A stretch of 43,794 nt of DNA from Lentisphaerota bacterium. Lineage in GTDB: Bacteria > Verrucomicrobiota > Kiritimatiellia > JAAZAB01. The notes beneath the pieces were generated by a model. It was given only the letters and a program-made list of their open reading frames with translations, was not told where the DNA came from and made no database searches. This document shows, in pieces, positions 6,274 through 14,010 of this stretch. Position numbers and translations under genes: made by a program. The stretch's first letter is position 1. Each line of letters starts with the position of its first letter. The stretch lies in the NCBI GenBank assembly GCA_016188985.1, contig JACPGM010000076.1:1-43794 (forward strand), in the 5' to 3' direction.

Positions 6274-8565
6274 ATGCGCGCGAAACTGAATCCTATGTTG
6301 TGGCTTCTTAAAATTCTTTTTACCCTGGTCCTCCTTGTTCCTCTGTCCGGTTGCGCCCCTGATCTCAGTCAGAAGGCCCCGCGCGCTCCGGCCTCAGCAT
6401 CAACCATTTCCGCCGAAGGCGGATCCGCCTATGGCGGAAACCATCAACCATCAACCATCACGCAGAAGGTCCCACCTGATCAGGCCGCTGAACTCCGCAC
6501 CCTGACCACCGAGAAAATCCGCGCGGTCTGGTGCCAGGATATCGGCGATGGCGCCGATGCCGGCGCCGAAGGCGTTCACCTGCGCCTGATGGGCTACGAT
6601 TCCGAAGATGGCCGGGGCGAGCGGGCCATCCTCGCAAAGCCTGCCAACTACGCCAAACCGCTGCTGACCCCGCGCGGCGAGCGCATTGTCTTTTCCAACC
6701 CGCGGGAACAGAAAATTTACGTGGTTAACTTCGATGGTTCCGGCTTGCGGGCGTTTTCCGATGGCTTTGCCCTGGCTGTGTGGGAGGATCCGCTCAACGG
6801 CAATGAATGGGTCTATGCCGGCACCGCCGTCAGTAACAGCACGGCGCTTGAGCATATCCGGCGGCAGCTCCTGAACCAGGCAAGCGTCAGCGAACCGGTT
6901 TGGGACCGAACCCTCCTCGATATTGACAACTTCCAGTTGTCGGCCGATGGCCGCCGCGCCAGCGGCTCGTATCCCTGGCCGGCCTGCGGCCTGCTGGAGC
7001 TGCCTAACGGCGCAGCCGAAAAATTCGGCGATGGCTGCTGGCCTTCGCTGGCGCCCGATAACAGCTACCTCCTCTGGTTTTTTGACGGCGCGCACCGCAA
7101 CTTGACGCTTTGTGCCACCACCAACGGCCGGCGCTGGGTGATCCATCTGGCCCAAGCGCCGGGTATTGAAGGGTTTGAGGTCTATCACCCGCGCTGGAGC
7201 TCGCATCCCCGGTTTATGGCTATGACCGGCCCGTATAAAGAGGGCGAGGGCGATAACCGCATCCGGGGCGGCGGCGCCGGCGTCGAAATTCATCTTGGCC
7301 GGTTCAGTCCCGATTTTCAAAATATCGAGCAGTGGGTTCAGCTTACGCACAACACCAACGCCGATTTTTCCCCGGATGTCTGGATTGCCCGCCCGCAACG
7401 CTGGAGCGTAGCGACTGCGGGCGCGGCCGGCAGCCGCTCCGTGAGCGCAAGGCCGAGCGAGCCCGCGCCGGCCGTGGCGGATAAAGCGACTTCCGCGAGC
7501 TGGCCGGGGCGCACGGATAACCTCGTGTTCCTGTGGGAGAACCGCTCGAAAAACAACGAGGTGTTTGACCCGGAAAGCGGACAGAAGCGTATTTGCCGGA
7601 CCGAGCCGCATGGCTTGGCCCGCTATGGCCGGTTCCTGGAAATGGATACGGAAGGCGGCGCCTTTGTCGCCGAGAGCGGCGCCGATGAATTGCTGGCCGG
7701 CTGCCTGAAAAGTTATCAGTTTGGCATAGAGGCCCTGGTTACGGCCACGCGCACTTCGCAGTCCGGCCCCACGCGCTCCGGCCTCAGCATCAACCATCAA
7801 CCATCAACCATCAACCATCACTCAGAAGGCCCCGCGCGCATCATAGCCTGCTCGTCGGGTCCGGATTCGTTTAATTTCATCCTCGGTCAGGAACAGGACC
7901 GGCTGGTGTTCCGTCTGCGCACGGCTACTAATCAAGTCGCGGCGCATGATCCGGTTTTTGACCTGGGCGCCATTACGGCCGATAAGCCCTGCCATGTTAT
8001 TGTCAGTTACCGTCCGGGTGAACTCTCCGCCTACATGGATGGAAAACAAGTGCTGCTGGCCAAGTCCATCGAAGCCGGGCACTGGGGACCGCAGCACCTG
8101 ATCTTTGGCGACGAATGGACCGGCGGAATCAATTGGGCCGGGAAGCTGGAAGGCGTTGCCCTCTATACGCGCTGGATTGACCCTCAAGAGGCGCGCCGGA
8201 AGTTTGAGTTGTATGCCGAACGGCTGCCGGGCCGCAAGCCGGCCACGCGCCTGGCGCTGATGGCCCGCCCGGTGGAACTGGCCCGCATCCCCACGTTAGC
8301 GGCCATCGCGCCCTATCGCCGGGCCCTGGTAGTCAACCGTTACGACGTGGAAAAAGTTGCGCAAGGCCGCTACGCCGAAGCGCAGGTGATGGTGGCGCAT
8401 TGGGCAATCCTCGACGGCCAAGTGCTGCCGGACGCCACGCGGGATAAGAACCAGACCTACCAGCTCATTCTCGAACCGTTCGACGAGCATCCCGAACTGG
8501 AAGGCGAGCGCTTGATCATGGAAAGCGACGAATTCCGCCTGAGCTTGTATTACCAAGTCCGCTGA
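6274..8565 (+). CDS. Large lipoprotein with TolB-like propeller region and LamG/concanavalin-like domain
   Basis: A secreted lipoprotein. A hydrophobic signal (LLKILFTLVLLVPLSGC) ends in an LSGC lipobox, supporting a start at ATG 6274 or 6295; the frame is open back to 6112 but only through palindromic repeats. The first two thirds contain propeller-like segments of the type 'phrase + FSNPREQKIYVVNFDGSG', 'LDIDNFQLSADGRRASG' and 'HPRWSSHPRFMAMTGP', as in TolB/WD40-like periplasmic proteins. A later part (nt about 7850-8210) reads as a LamG/concanavalin fold: FILGQEQDRLVFRLRT, then VSYRPGELSAYMDG and FGDEWTGGINWAGKLEGVALY. A binding role at the cell surface is likely; the ligand is unknown. 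Two DNA repeats interrupt it. Confidence 0.7.
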   Translation: MRAKLNPMLWLLKILFTLVLLVPLSGCAPDLSQKAPRAPASASTISAEGGSAYGGNHQPSTITQKVPPDQAAELRTLTTEKIRAVWCQDIGDGADAGAEGVHLRLMGYDSEDGRGERAILAKPANYAKPLLTPRGERIVFSNPREQKIYVVNFDGSGLRAFSDGFALAVWEDPLNGNEWVYAGTAVSNSTALEHIRRQLLNQASVSEPVWDRTLLDIDNFQLSADGRRASGSYPWPACGLLELPNGAAEKFGDGCWPSLAPDNSYLLWFFDGAHRNLTLCATTNGRRWVIHLAQAPGIEGFEVYHPRWSSHPRFMAMTGPYKEGEGDNRIRGGGAGVEIHLGRFSPDFQNIEQWVQLTHNTNADFSPDVWIARPQRWSVATAGAAGSRSVSARPSEPAPAVADKATSASWPGRTDNLVFLWENRSKNNEVFDPESGQKRICRTEPHGLARYGRFLEMDTEGGAFVAESGADELLAGCLKSYQFGIEALVTATRTSQSGPTRSGLSINHQPSTINHHSEGPARIIACSSGPDSFNFILGQEQDRLVFRLRTATNQVAAHDPVFDLGAITADKPCHVIVSYRPGELSAYMDGKQVLLAKSIEAGHWGPQHLIFGDEWTGGINWAGKLEGVALYTRWIDPQEARRKFELYAERLPGRKPATRLALMARPVELARIPTLAAIAPYRRALVVNRYDVEKVAQGRYAEAQVMVAHWAILDGQVLPDATRDKNQTYQLILEPFDEHPELEGERLIMESDEFRLSLYYQVR
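6375..6473 (+). repeat. Intragenic repeat copy 1, carrying a 32-bp palindrome insertion
   Basis: The word beginning GGCCCCGCGCGCTCCGGCCT and ending CAGCATCAACCAT (6375-6407) matches 7765-7797 with one mismatch. It is followed by a 32-bp near-perfect palindrome, TTCCGCC (6408-6414) to GGCGGAA (6433-6439) with central GGCGGATCCGCC. An ACCATCAACCATCAACCAT tract then ends in CAGAAGG. Copy 2 lacks the palindrome. Confidence 0.75.
7391..7422 (+). repeat. In-gene hairpin related to the CCCGCAAtGCT palindrome family
   Basis: GCCCGC (7391-7396)/GCGGGC (7417-7422) with an inner ACGCT/AGCGT pair forms a nested hairpin inside the lipoprotein gene. Its left arm (GCCCGCAACGCT) resembles that of the palindromes at 14671 and 34543 (CCCGCAATGCT). 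Confidence 0.4.
7765..7834 (+). repeat. Intragenic repeat copy 2 (uninterrupted)
   Basis: Same DNA as 6375-6473 without the palindrome: GGCCCCACGCGCTCCGGCCT, CAGCATC, then ACCATCA repeated four times, CTCAGAAGGCCCC. It is read in a different frame from copy 1 (here GPTRSGLSINHQPSTINHHS), so the duplication is of DNA and not of a protein motif. Confidence 0.75.
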
Positions 8566-8625
8566 AATCAGCCGATTGCCATTCTGCCGCTTGTCCGCCT
8601 GCTGGTGGATCATGCCTGAGGCAGA

Positions 8626-8640
8626 CCCGCCTCTGGCGGG
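8626..8640. repeat. Small intergenic palindrome CCCGCCtctGGCGGG
   Basis: A perfect 6-bp-arm hairpin between the lipoprotein gene and hicB. It resembles half of the 32-bp palindrome at 6408-6439. The rest of 8566-8811 shows only the hicB leader. Confidence 0.45.
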
Positions 8641-8811
8641 AACGGCGACTACACCGGAAGAATGCGGAGGCCGTGATATCGGGCGGCGTGAGCGGCCTGA
8701 CCGCCTCGCCCGAGCCCAGCTAGGGAGCGACGGCGTGAAAGATGCATGAAAAATCAGTATTGCTTAAATCGCCAGGTCCCAGTAGAGTGAGAATAGAAAT
8801 GGAGTTGTAAC

Positions 8812-9021
8812 ATGCGTCAATATACGGCAGTTATCGAGCATTGCTTTGATACTAATCTATATGTCGGCTACATTCCTGGTTTTCCAGGAGCGCATTCCCA
8901 GGGGGCAACCCTTGACGAGCTTAACCGTAATCTGAATGAGGTGGTAACCATGCTTCTTGAAGATGGCGATCCCCGCTTGGAAGCTGAATTCGTCGGAACG
9001 CAAAATGTTGTCGTGACGTAG
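8812..9021 (+). CDS. hicB: HicB-family antitoxin
   Basis: A 69-aa protein with the HicB partial RNase-H-like fold: an opening beta strand (YTAVIEHCFDTNLYVGYIPGFPGAHSQG) and the helix TLDELNRNLNEVVTMLLED. It lacks the C-terminal HTH or RHH domain of longer HicB proteins, so DNA binding and autoregulation are unclear. A GGAG ribosome site lies 8 nt before ATG 8812. hicA follows after 2 nt. The antitoxin-first order is one of the two known orders for hic modules. Confidence 0.85.
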   Translation: MRQYTAVIEHCFDTNLYVGYIPGFPGAHSQGATLDELNRNLNEVVTMLLEDGDPRLEAEFVGTQNVVVT

Positions 9022-9023
9022 TC

Positions 9024-9248
9024 ATGGGCAATGTTCCCGTACTCAAACCTCGTGAAGTTGTCAGGGTCCTGGAAGCGTTGGGCTTTGCGAACGTGCGTCA
9101 GCGTGGGTCCCATAGGCAATTTCGGCATCCTGACGGCCGTTGTACTACAGTTCCATTTCATGTGGGCCGTGATATCTCGCCTATACTTCTCAAGCAGATC
9201 GTCAAGGACGTTGGGTTGACTATGGACGAATTTCTCAGGCGCCGGTAA
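9024..9248 (+). CDS. hicA: HicA-family mRNA interferase toxin
   Basis: A 74-aa double-stranded RNA-binding-fold toxin. It starts with the typical KPREVVRVLEALGF helix and carries the catalytic-type GSH motif (H30) followed by RQFRHPDGR and a VPFH strand. The C-terminal helices contain LLKQIVKDVGLTMDEFLRR. Family members cleave mRNA and are blocked by HicB. It follows hicB by 2 nt, so the pair is one transcript. Nothing suggests inactivation: length and the histidine are normal. Confidence 0.9.
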   Translation: MGNVPVLKPREVVRVLEALGFANVRQRGSHRQFRHPDGRCTTVPFHVGRDISPILLKQIVKDVGLTMDEFLRRR

Positions 9249-9347
9249 GGAAATGGGTAAGCGAAACGACAGCGTGCCGGCCAGGGAACCGCAAGTGACC
9301 GGCCAGTCGTAATTGCAACTGTCAACCAGGCAAAAAGGGACCGGAAT

Positions 9348-10727
9348 ATGGATACAACCCCGAAACGACCGAATAACGCCAAGTCTTTCCTGGAAAAGCA
9401 TGCCGCCACTTTTAAAATGGCAGGAATCCTGATTCTGATTCTCGTATTATTGATCCCGCTGGCCATGATCCGGTCAATTCTCCATGAACGAATGGTCCGC
9501 CGCAACGAGGCGGTGGCGGGTATCACGGCGACCTGGGGTGGCGAACAGGAGCTCGTCGGCCCGGTGCTCGTTATTCCGTATCTATACAAGGTCAAAGCGT
9601 GGCGGGAACAAACGGTGAACGGCAAGCCGGAGCGGCTTGAAGTTGAAGAAACGCACACAGCCAATGCTTTTTTCCTGCCCGCGGAATTGGCCATCGCGGG
9701 CACGGTCACTCCGAGCAAGCTGCACCGGGGCATTTACGAGGCTGTCGTTTATAAAGGGCGATTGACGATTACCGGCCGTTTTGCACCACCGGCTTTTGCC
9801 GAACTCGGAATTGCGGCTGAGAATATGCTGTGGGACAAAGCCTTGGTGACCCTGGCGGTCAGTGATTTGCGCGGAACCGGTGAAATGCTCAGGCTCAAAC
9901 TGGGCACGCGGACCTATGACTTCATGCCGGGAAGCCGATTAAAATACTATGTCTCCGGCATCAGCGCGCGGACGCCGGGGGTGTGGGCGGAAGGGACGAA
10001 CCTGGAGTTCCAGATGGCTCTCGATCTCAAGGGTAGCCGGGGCATTAGTTTCGCGCCGGTGGGTCAGCAGAACCGGGTGAAGCTGACGTCAACCTGGGCT
10101 GATCCCAGCTTTTCCGGCGCCTTTCTGCCGGCCGAACGTGAAGTCAGTGCCGCGGGGTTTGATGCCGCATGGGAGATATCATGGTACGGGCGCCGCTACC
10201 CGCAACAGAGTAGCGACCAGGGCCAGGGCTATGCCTTCACGGCGGACAGCATTACGCCGTCACTGTTCGGGGTGGATTTCATCCTGCCTGTGGACACGTA
10301 CCGCATGGTGGAACGCGCCACGAAGTATGGCGCGCTTTTCATCACCCTGGTTTTCGCAGCGTTCTTCCTGTTCGAAGTCCTGGCAGCCCTGCGCATTCAC
10401 ACGATCCAATACACGCTCATCGGTGCTGCGCTCTGCCTGTTCTACCTGGCAGTGTTATCGCTGTCCGAATTCATCCGCTTTGGCTATGCCTACGGCGCCG
10501 GAGTCCTGGCTTCATCGCTGCTGATCATTCTCTATAGTCTGGGCGCGCTGAAGAGCGGGTGGCGGTCAGCGCTGATTGCGGCCATACTGCTGGCGATTTA
10601 CACTTACCTGTATGTGGTCCTGCAGTTGCAGGATTATTCTCTATTGTTCGGGACTGCCGGGCTGTTCGTGGTCCTCGGGATTGTGATGTACGTGACCCGC
10701 AAGCTGGACTGGGCGACGCGAGCGTGA
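9348..10727 (+). CDS. creD: CreD-like inner membrane protein
   Basis: A 459-aa membrane protein of the CreD family. The N-terminus has a single membrane segment (about 24-41) followed by the diagnostic run RRNEAVAGITATWGGEQ and GPVLVIPY. A large periplasmic region (about 75-325) follows, then five or so membrane helices (about 328-455). In E. coli creD is induced by the CreBC two-component system and its loss affects envelope integrity, but no creBC is seen here. It stands 99 bp behind hicA and may have its own promoter. The gene symbol rests on family resemblance only. Confidence 0.85.
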   Translation: MDTTPKRPNNAKSFLEKHAATFKMAGILILILVLLIPLAMIRSILHERMVRRNEAVAGITATWGGEQELVGPVLVIPYLYKVKAWREQTVNGKPERLEVEETHTANAFFLPAELAIAGTVTPSKLHRGIYEAVVYKGRLTITGRFAPPAFAELGIAAENMLWDKALVTLAVSDLRGTGEMLRLKLGTRTYDFMPGSRLKYYVSGISARTPGVWAEGTNLEFQMALDLKGSRGISFAPVGQQNRVKLTSTWADPSFSGAFLPAEREVSAAGFDAAWEISWYGRRYPQQSSDQGQGYAFTADSITPSLFGVDFILPVDTYRMVERATKYGALFITLVFAAFFLFEVLAALRIHTIQYTLIGAALCLFYLAVLSLSEFIRFGYAYGAGVLASSLLIILYSLGALKSGWRSALIAAILLAIYTYLYVVLQLQDYSLLFGTAGLFVVLGIVMYVTRKLDWATRA

Positions 10728-10829
10728 CAGTCCGGAGCCAAGGAACATTCGGGAGGGAGTCGGGGGGATATCGAGGACGAGTTTTACCCGCCTTCCTTTC
10801 GAAGTGCGAAAAATACCCGTGCTATCTGC

Positions 10830-11876
10830 TCAGAGCGGAGTGGCCCGGATGCGCTGGGCGTTGCGCCGGCACTGCTCAATCAGGCGCAGAACCGCCAGCG
10901 GTTCGCGCGGGTCCACCAGCGGCTTTTTCCCGGTGCGAATGGCGCGCGCCAGGTCATGATACACGTCCACCGCGTAGCGCTGGTTAACGGGTATGTGCTC
11001 TTCCTTAAAAGGCAGCCCCTCGTGAGGATATTGCCGCTGCGCCGCGGCCAGGCTTGCGTTCAAGCGCTTGGGTTTCAGCGCGCTTTTGGCGAAGTAGCGG
11101 ATATGGAATGTGCCCGCTTGCAGGATAATCACGCCGGTGGTGCCGATCACTTCCAGCTCATACAGGCGCTGCGCGCAGGCCTGGTTGATGTCGGTCTCGC
11201 CGATCAAACCGCGTTTGGTTTCAATCACGATTTTGACCACGTCATCGGCGTCGCCCAGGCTGGCCACCCGCCGTAATTGGCAGAAGACGCGCTGCACGTC
11301 GTAGCCGACCAGTTGCAGAACCAGGTCCAGGGCATGCGCCCCATAATTATTCAACATGCCGCCGCCGAATTTTCTCAGGGCCTGCCAATCGTTACGGCGC
11401 GCAAATCCGAACATGCCCTGACGCGCATGATACACCGTTCCGATTTTCCCCGCGTTAATCAGGCGGCACAGGTGCTGAAAGAAAGCCGCCGCGCGCTGCG
11501 GCTGGTAGACCGTCAAAAGCCGGCCGCGTGCCTGAGCGGAGCGCAAAATCGCTGCGCCTTCCGCGGCGGTGGCCGCCATCGGTTTTTCCAGCATCACGTG
11601 CAGTCCGCGGTCCAACGCCGCCAGGGCCATTGGCCGGTGCAGGTGCGTCGGCGCGGCAATGGTCACGACTTGCAGCCCCGGCAGCTTCAACAACTGCCGG
11701 TAATCGGTGAAAGCCGCGCAGTGGTAGGCGCGTTCGGCCTCCGCGCACCGGTCGCGCAGCGGATCGGCCACGCCGACCAGCTCGAACTCGCGGTGCTTGG
11801 CGATGGCCTCACAATGAAACTGCCAGCCAATCCGGCCTAAGCCGATAACGCCGATTTTCAGTTTGGATTCCGGCAT
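10830..11876 (-). CDS. Gfo/Idh/MocA-family NAD(P)-dependent oxidoreductase
   Basis: A 348-aa protein. An N-terminal Rossmann fold shows KIGVIGLGRIGWQFH, the domain linker EKPMAATAAEG carries the conserved lysine, and a C-terminal half begins around LINAGKIGTVYHARQGMFGF and contains GGGMLNNYGAHALDLVLQL. Family members oxidise or reduce sugars, inositols or amino sugars; the substrate here cannot be told. I placed the start at the ATG at 11876 (MPESKLKIGVIG); the frame is open to 11969 but the extra residues do not fit the family. It is transcribed towards creD and stands alone. Confidence 0.88.
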   Translation of the reverse strand: MPESKLKIGVIGLGRIGWQFHCEAIAKHREFELVGVADPLRDRCAEAERAYHCAAFTDYRQLLKLPGLQVVTIAAPTHLHRPMALAALDRGLHVMLEKPMAATAAEGAAILRSAQARGRLLTVYQPQRAAAFFQHLCRLINAGKIGTVYHARQGMFGFARRNDWQALRKFGGGMLNNYGAHALDLVLQLVGYDVQRVFCQLRRVASLGDADDVVKIVIETKRGLIGETDINQACAQRLYELEVIGTTGVIILQAGTFHIRYFAKSALKPKRLNASLAAAQRQYPHEGLPFKEEHIPVNQRYAVDVYHDLARAIRTGKKPLVDPREPLAVLRLIEQCRRNAQRIRATPL

Positions 11877-11961
11877 GGAAAGTTCATCCCGAACTGCAAT
11901 TAGCGGCGCGCAGTATCGCAGAATAATAATCAAAGTCAATTGTTGTTTTATTCTTTTGTAG

Positions 11962-12009
11962 GCCTTCATAGCATGAAGGCATCCACAAACGCCGCCATAC
12001 TATGGCGGC
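11962..12009. repeat. Tandem perfect hairpins GCCTTCATAGCATGAAGGC and GCCGCCATACTATGGCGGC
   Basis: Two perfect hairpins with 8-bp arms lie 10 bp apart (11962-11980 and 11991-12009). The second matches 25374-25392 in 18 of 19 bases, both intergenic, marking a dispersed palindromic repeat. They could also act as transcription stops but lack T-runs. Confidence 0.65.
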
Positions 12010-12038
12010 CCACGGAAAATAAAGATAATTTATGTAAT

Positions 12039-12079
12039 CCTGTCGTCTGTCCTCCGGTGTCCGGCGTCTGGTGTCTGCC
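12039..12079. repeat. GACAGACACCGG-type low-complexity repeat, inverted copy
   Basis: On the minus strand this reads GGCAGACACCAGACGCCGGA then CACCGGAGGACAGACGACAG, the same tract type as 5093-5160 and 15923-16001. It lies 45 bp before plsY. Confidence 0.55.
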
Positions 12080-12124
12080 TTGCGGCCTTGACTTACCCGC
12101 TCCTGTATGCTGGGATATCCCGCC

Positions 12125-12781
12125 ATGACCGCGCCGGCCATTTATCTGATTTACGGCCTCCTGGCCTATCTGCTGGGCGCCATTCCCTTCGGCTTCCTGA
12201 TCGCCCGCGCCCGTGGCGTGGATATCCGCACGGTCGGCAGCGGTAATATCGGCGCCACCAATGTCTTTCGCGCCGTCGGCAAGGGCTGGGGCGCGCTGGT
12301 ATTTGCCTGCGACGTGCTGAAAGGTTTTATTGCGGCCAGCGTGTTGCCCGCTCTGGCGGGAATTTTTTGGGCGTCCGACGGCCAAGAGTTCCTGGGTCTG
12401 ACCTGCGCCTGCCTGGCCGTTGGCGGCCATAACTGGCCGATCTATCTCAAGTTCAAGGGTGGCAAAGGCGTTGCCGCCAGCGTGGGCGCGCTGATCGGCC
12501 TGGCGCCTAAGGCGGCCGGTGTTGGCTTGCTGACTTGGGCGCTTTTTTTTCTGGCGACCCGCTATGTTTCCTTGGCCTCAATCGCCGCGGCCATGGTGGT
12601 CGGCGCCTCGGTCTGGTTTTTTTATGCTTCCCAGGGTATGCTCCTGCCGGCCGTGTTGACCGTGCTCTGTGGCCTGGTCATCTGGCGGCACAAGCGCAAT
12701 ATCCAGCGCTTGCTCGCCGGCACGGAAAACCGGTTTGAGTTCCGAAGCCGGCCCGAGCGTCGGCCAGGGGAAGCCGGATAA
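12125..12781 (+). CDS. plsY: Acyl-phosphate:glycerol-3-phosphate acyltransferase PlsY
   Basis: A 218-aa polytopic membrane enzyme that moves the acyl group from acyl phosphate to glycerol 3-phosphate, the first step of phospholipid synthesis. The family motifs are intact: GSGNIGATNVFRAVGKGWG in the first cytoplasmic loop, GGHNWPIYLKFKGGKGVA in the second, and a C-terminal basic stretch WRHKRNIQRLLAGTENRF. I chose ATG 12125 over 12107 because the protein then begins at the first membrane helix. gpsA, which supplies its substrate, follows 220 bp downstream on the same strand, so the two steps are side by side. Confidence 0.95.
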   Translation: MTAPAIYLIYGLLAYLLGAIPFGFLIARARGVDIRTVGSGNIGATNVFRAVGKGWGALVFACDVLKGFIAASVLPALAGIFWASDGQEFLGLTCACLAVGGHNWPIYLKFKGGKGVAASVGALIGLAPKAAGVGLLTWALFFLATRYVSLASIAAAMVVGASVWFFYASQGMLLPAVLTVLCGLVIWRHKRNIQRLLAGTENRFEFRSRPERRPGEAG

Positions 12782-12835
12782 CCGTGATAATGCGTCAGTT
12801 ATTTAGGGGCAGCCAGAATTATGTCACCCAAGCCC

Positions 12836-12903
12836 AGATGTCTCGACTTCGCTCGACATGACACGCAGCAACGGTCATTCCGAGCTTAAGCGAGGAATCT
12901 CAT
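12836..12903. repeat. Interspersed TCGACTTCGCTCGACATGACA / GGTCATTCCGAGC repeat
   Basis: A palindromic unit ATGTC-TCGACTTCGCTC-GACAT (12838-12859) is followed by GGTCATTCCGAGCTTAAGCG and AGGAATCTCA (12873-12902). I recall similar 'GTCATTCCGAGCGAAGCGAGG' words as interspersed repeats in unrelated environmental bacteria, but cannot search. A GTGAACTGTGAACC tract (12971-12984) follows and recurs at 15981. Confidence 0.55.
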
Positions 12904-13001
12904 TGGTGTGGACGAACCTTGTTACAGGACTAACCGTATTCATACCCCCTCAAGACTGGCCTTACTAACCGTGAACTGTGAACCCTTGAACTCTTAAACT
13001 C

Positions 13002-13997
13002 ATGCAGCGCATAGCCATATTGGGTGATGGCGGCTGGGGAACCGCTCTGGGCCTGCTGCTTGTTAAGCAGGGTCAGGCCGTGCGCCTCTGGGGCCCTTTC
13101 CCGGAATATATCGAGCGCTTGCGCCGTGAACGCGAGAACACCGCTTTTCTGCCCGGCGTGCCGTTGCCCCAAGAGTTGTTTTTGACCGCCGACCGCGATG
13201 AGGCCGTGGCCGAGGCCGAGGTGGTCATCCTGGCGGTGCCATCCAAGTTTTACCGGAACGTCCTGGAATCTTTTGCCGGCCGGTTGCGGCCGGGTTGTAT
13301 GCTCTTAAGCGTGAGCAAGGGCCTGGATGGCGCCACGCGCCGGCGCCTCTCCCAGGTGGCCGGCGAGGTGCTTGGCCAGAACCCGGTGGCGGTATTGTCG
13401 GGCCCCAGCCATGCCGAAGAAGTGGCCCGCGGGGTGCCTACCGCCGTGGTGCTGGCCTGCGAAGATCAGGAGCGCGCCGACGCGCTGCAGAAAATAATGA
13501 CCGCCGCGCAGTTCCGCGTGTACACTTCCGAGGATGTCGTCGGGGTAGAGTTGGGCGGGGCCTTGAAAAATGTCATGGCGCTGGCCGCGGGCATCAGCGA
13601 CGGCCTTGGTCTTGGCGACAATACCCGCGCCGCGCTCATCACCCGCGGCCTGGCGGAAATGACGCGCCTGGGCGTTGCCTTGGGCGCGCGCAGCGAAACG
13701 TTTGCGGGCTTGAGCGGTCTGGGCGATCTTGTCGTTACCTGCACTTCGCACTGGAGCCGGAATCGCGCCGTCGGCGAGCGGCTGGGGCGCGGCGAGACCT
13801 TATCAGAAATTCTCGGCAGCATGCGCCAGGTGGCCGAGGGCGTTACCACCGCGCTTGTTGCCCAGGAAGTGGCCCGCGAATATGGAGTGCGCTCTCCCAT
13901 AACCGACGAGGTCCATGCCGTGCTCTATGAGAATCGCCAGCCGAGCCTGGCGGTCGAAAACCTCCTGGCCCGCGCCACCCGGCCGGAACGGGATTAA
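13002..13997 (+). CDS. gpsA: NAD(P)-dependent glycerol-3-phosphate dehydrogenase GpsA
   Basis: A 331-aa soluble enzyme that reduces dihydroxyacetone phosphate to glycerol 3-phosphate for phospholipid synthesis. The dinucleotide-binding loop reads GDGGWGTALG (usual form GxGxWGTA). LSVSKGLD, LSGPSHAEEV and the catalytic-lysine region GVELGGALKNVMALAAGISDGLGLGDN are all present. GLSGLGDLVVTCTS and SRNRAVGERLGRG are further family motifs. Length is normal. It sits after plsY, the next enzyme in the route. The start at 13002 fits the family; no strong ribosome site is seen. Confidence 0.97.
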   Translation: MQRIAILGDGGWGTALGLLLVKQGQAVRLWGPFPEYIERLRRERENTAFLPGVPLPQELFLTADRDEAVAEAEVVILAVPSKFYRNVLESFAGRLRPGCMLLSVSKGLDGATRRRLSQVAGEVLGQNPVAVLSGPSHAEEVARGVPTAVVLACEDQERADALQKIMTAAQFRVYTSEDVVGVELGGALKNVMALAAGISDGLGLGDNTRAALITRGLAEMTRLGVALGARSETFAGLSGLGDLVVTCTSHWSRNRAVGERLGRGETLSEILGSMRQVAEGVTTALVAQEVAREYGVRSPITDEVHAVLYENRQPSLAVENLLARATRPERD

Positions 13998-14010
13998 AAT
14001 AACTACGCTA

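Noticed and set aside
6451-7800. 449-codon minus-strand open frame inside the lipoprotein gene
   Set aside because: Shadow of the real gene, rich in A, G and R without domain sense.
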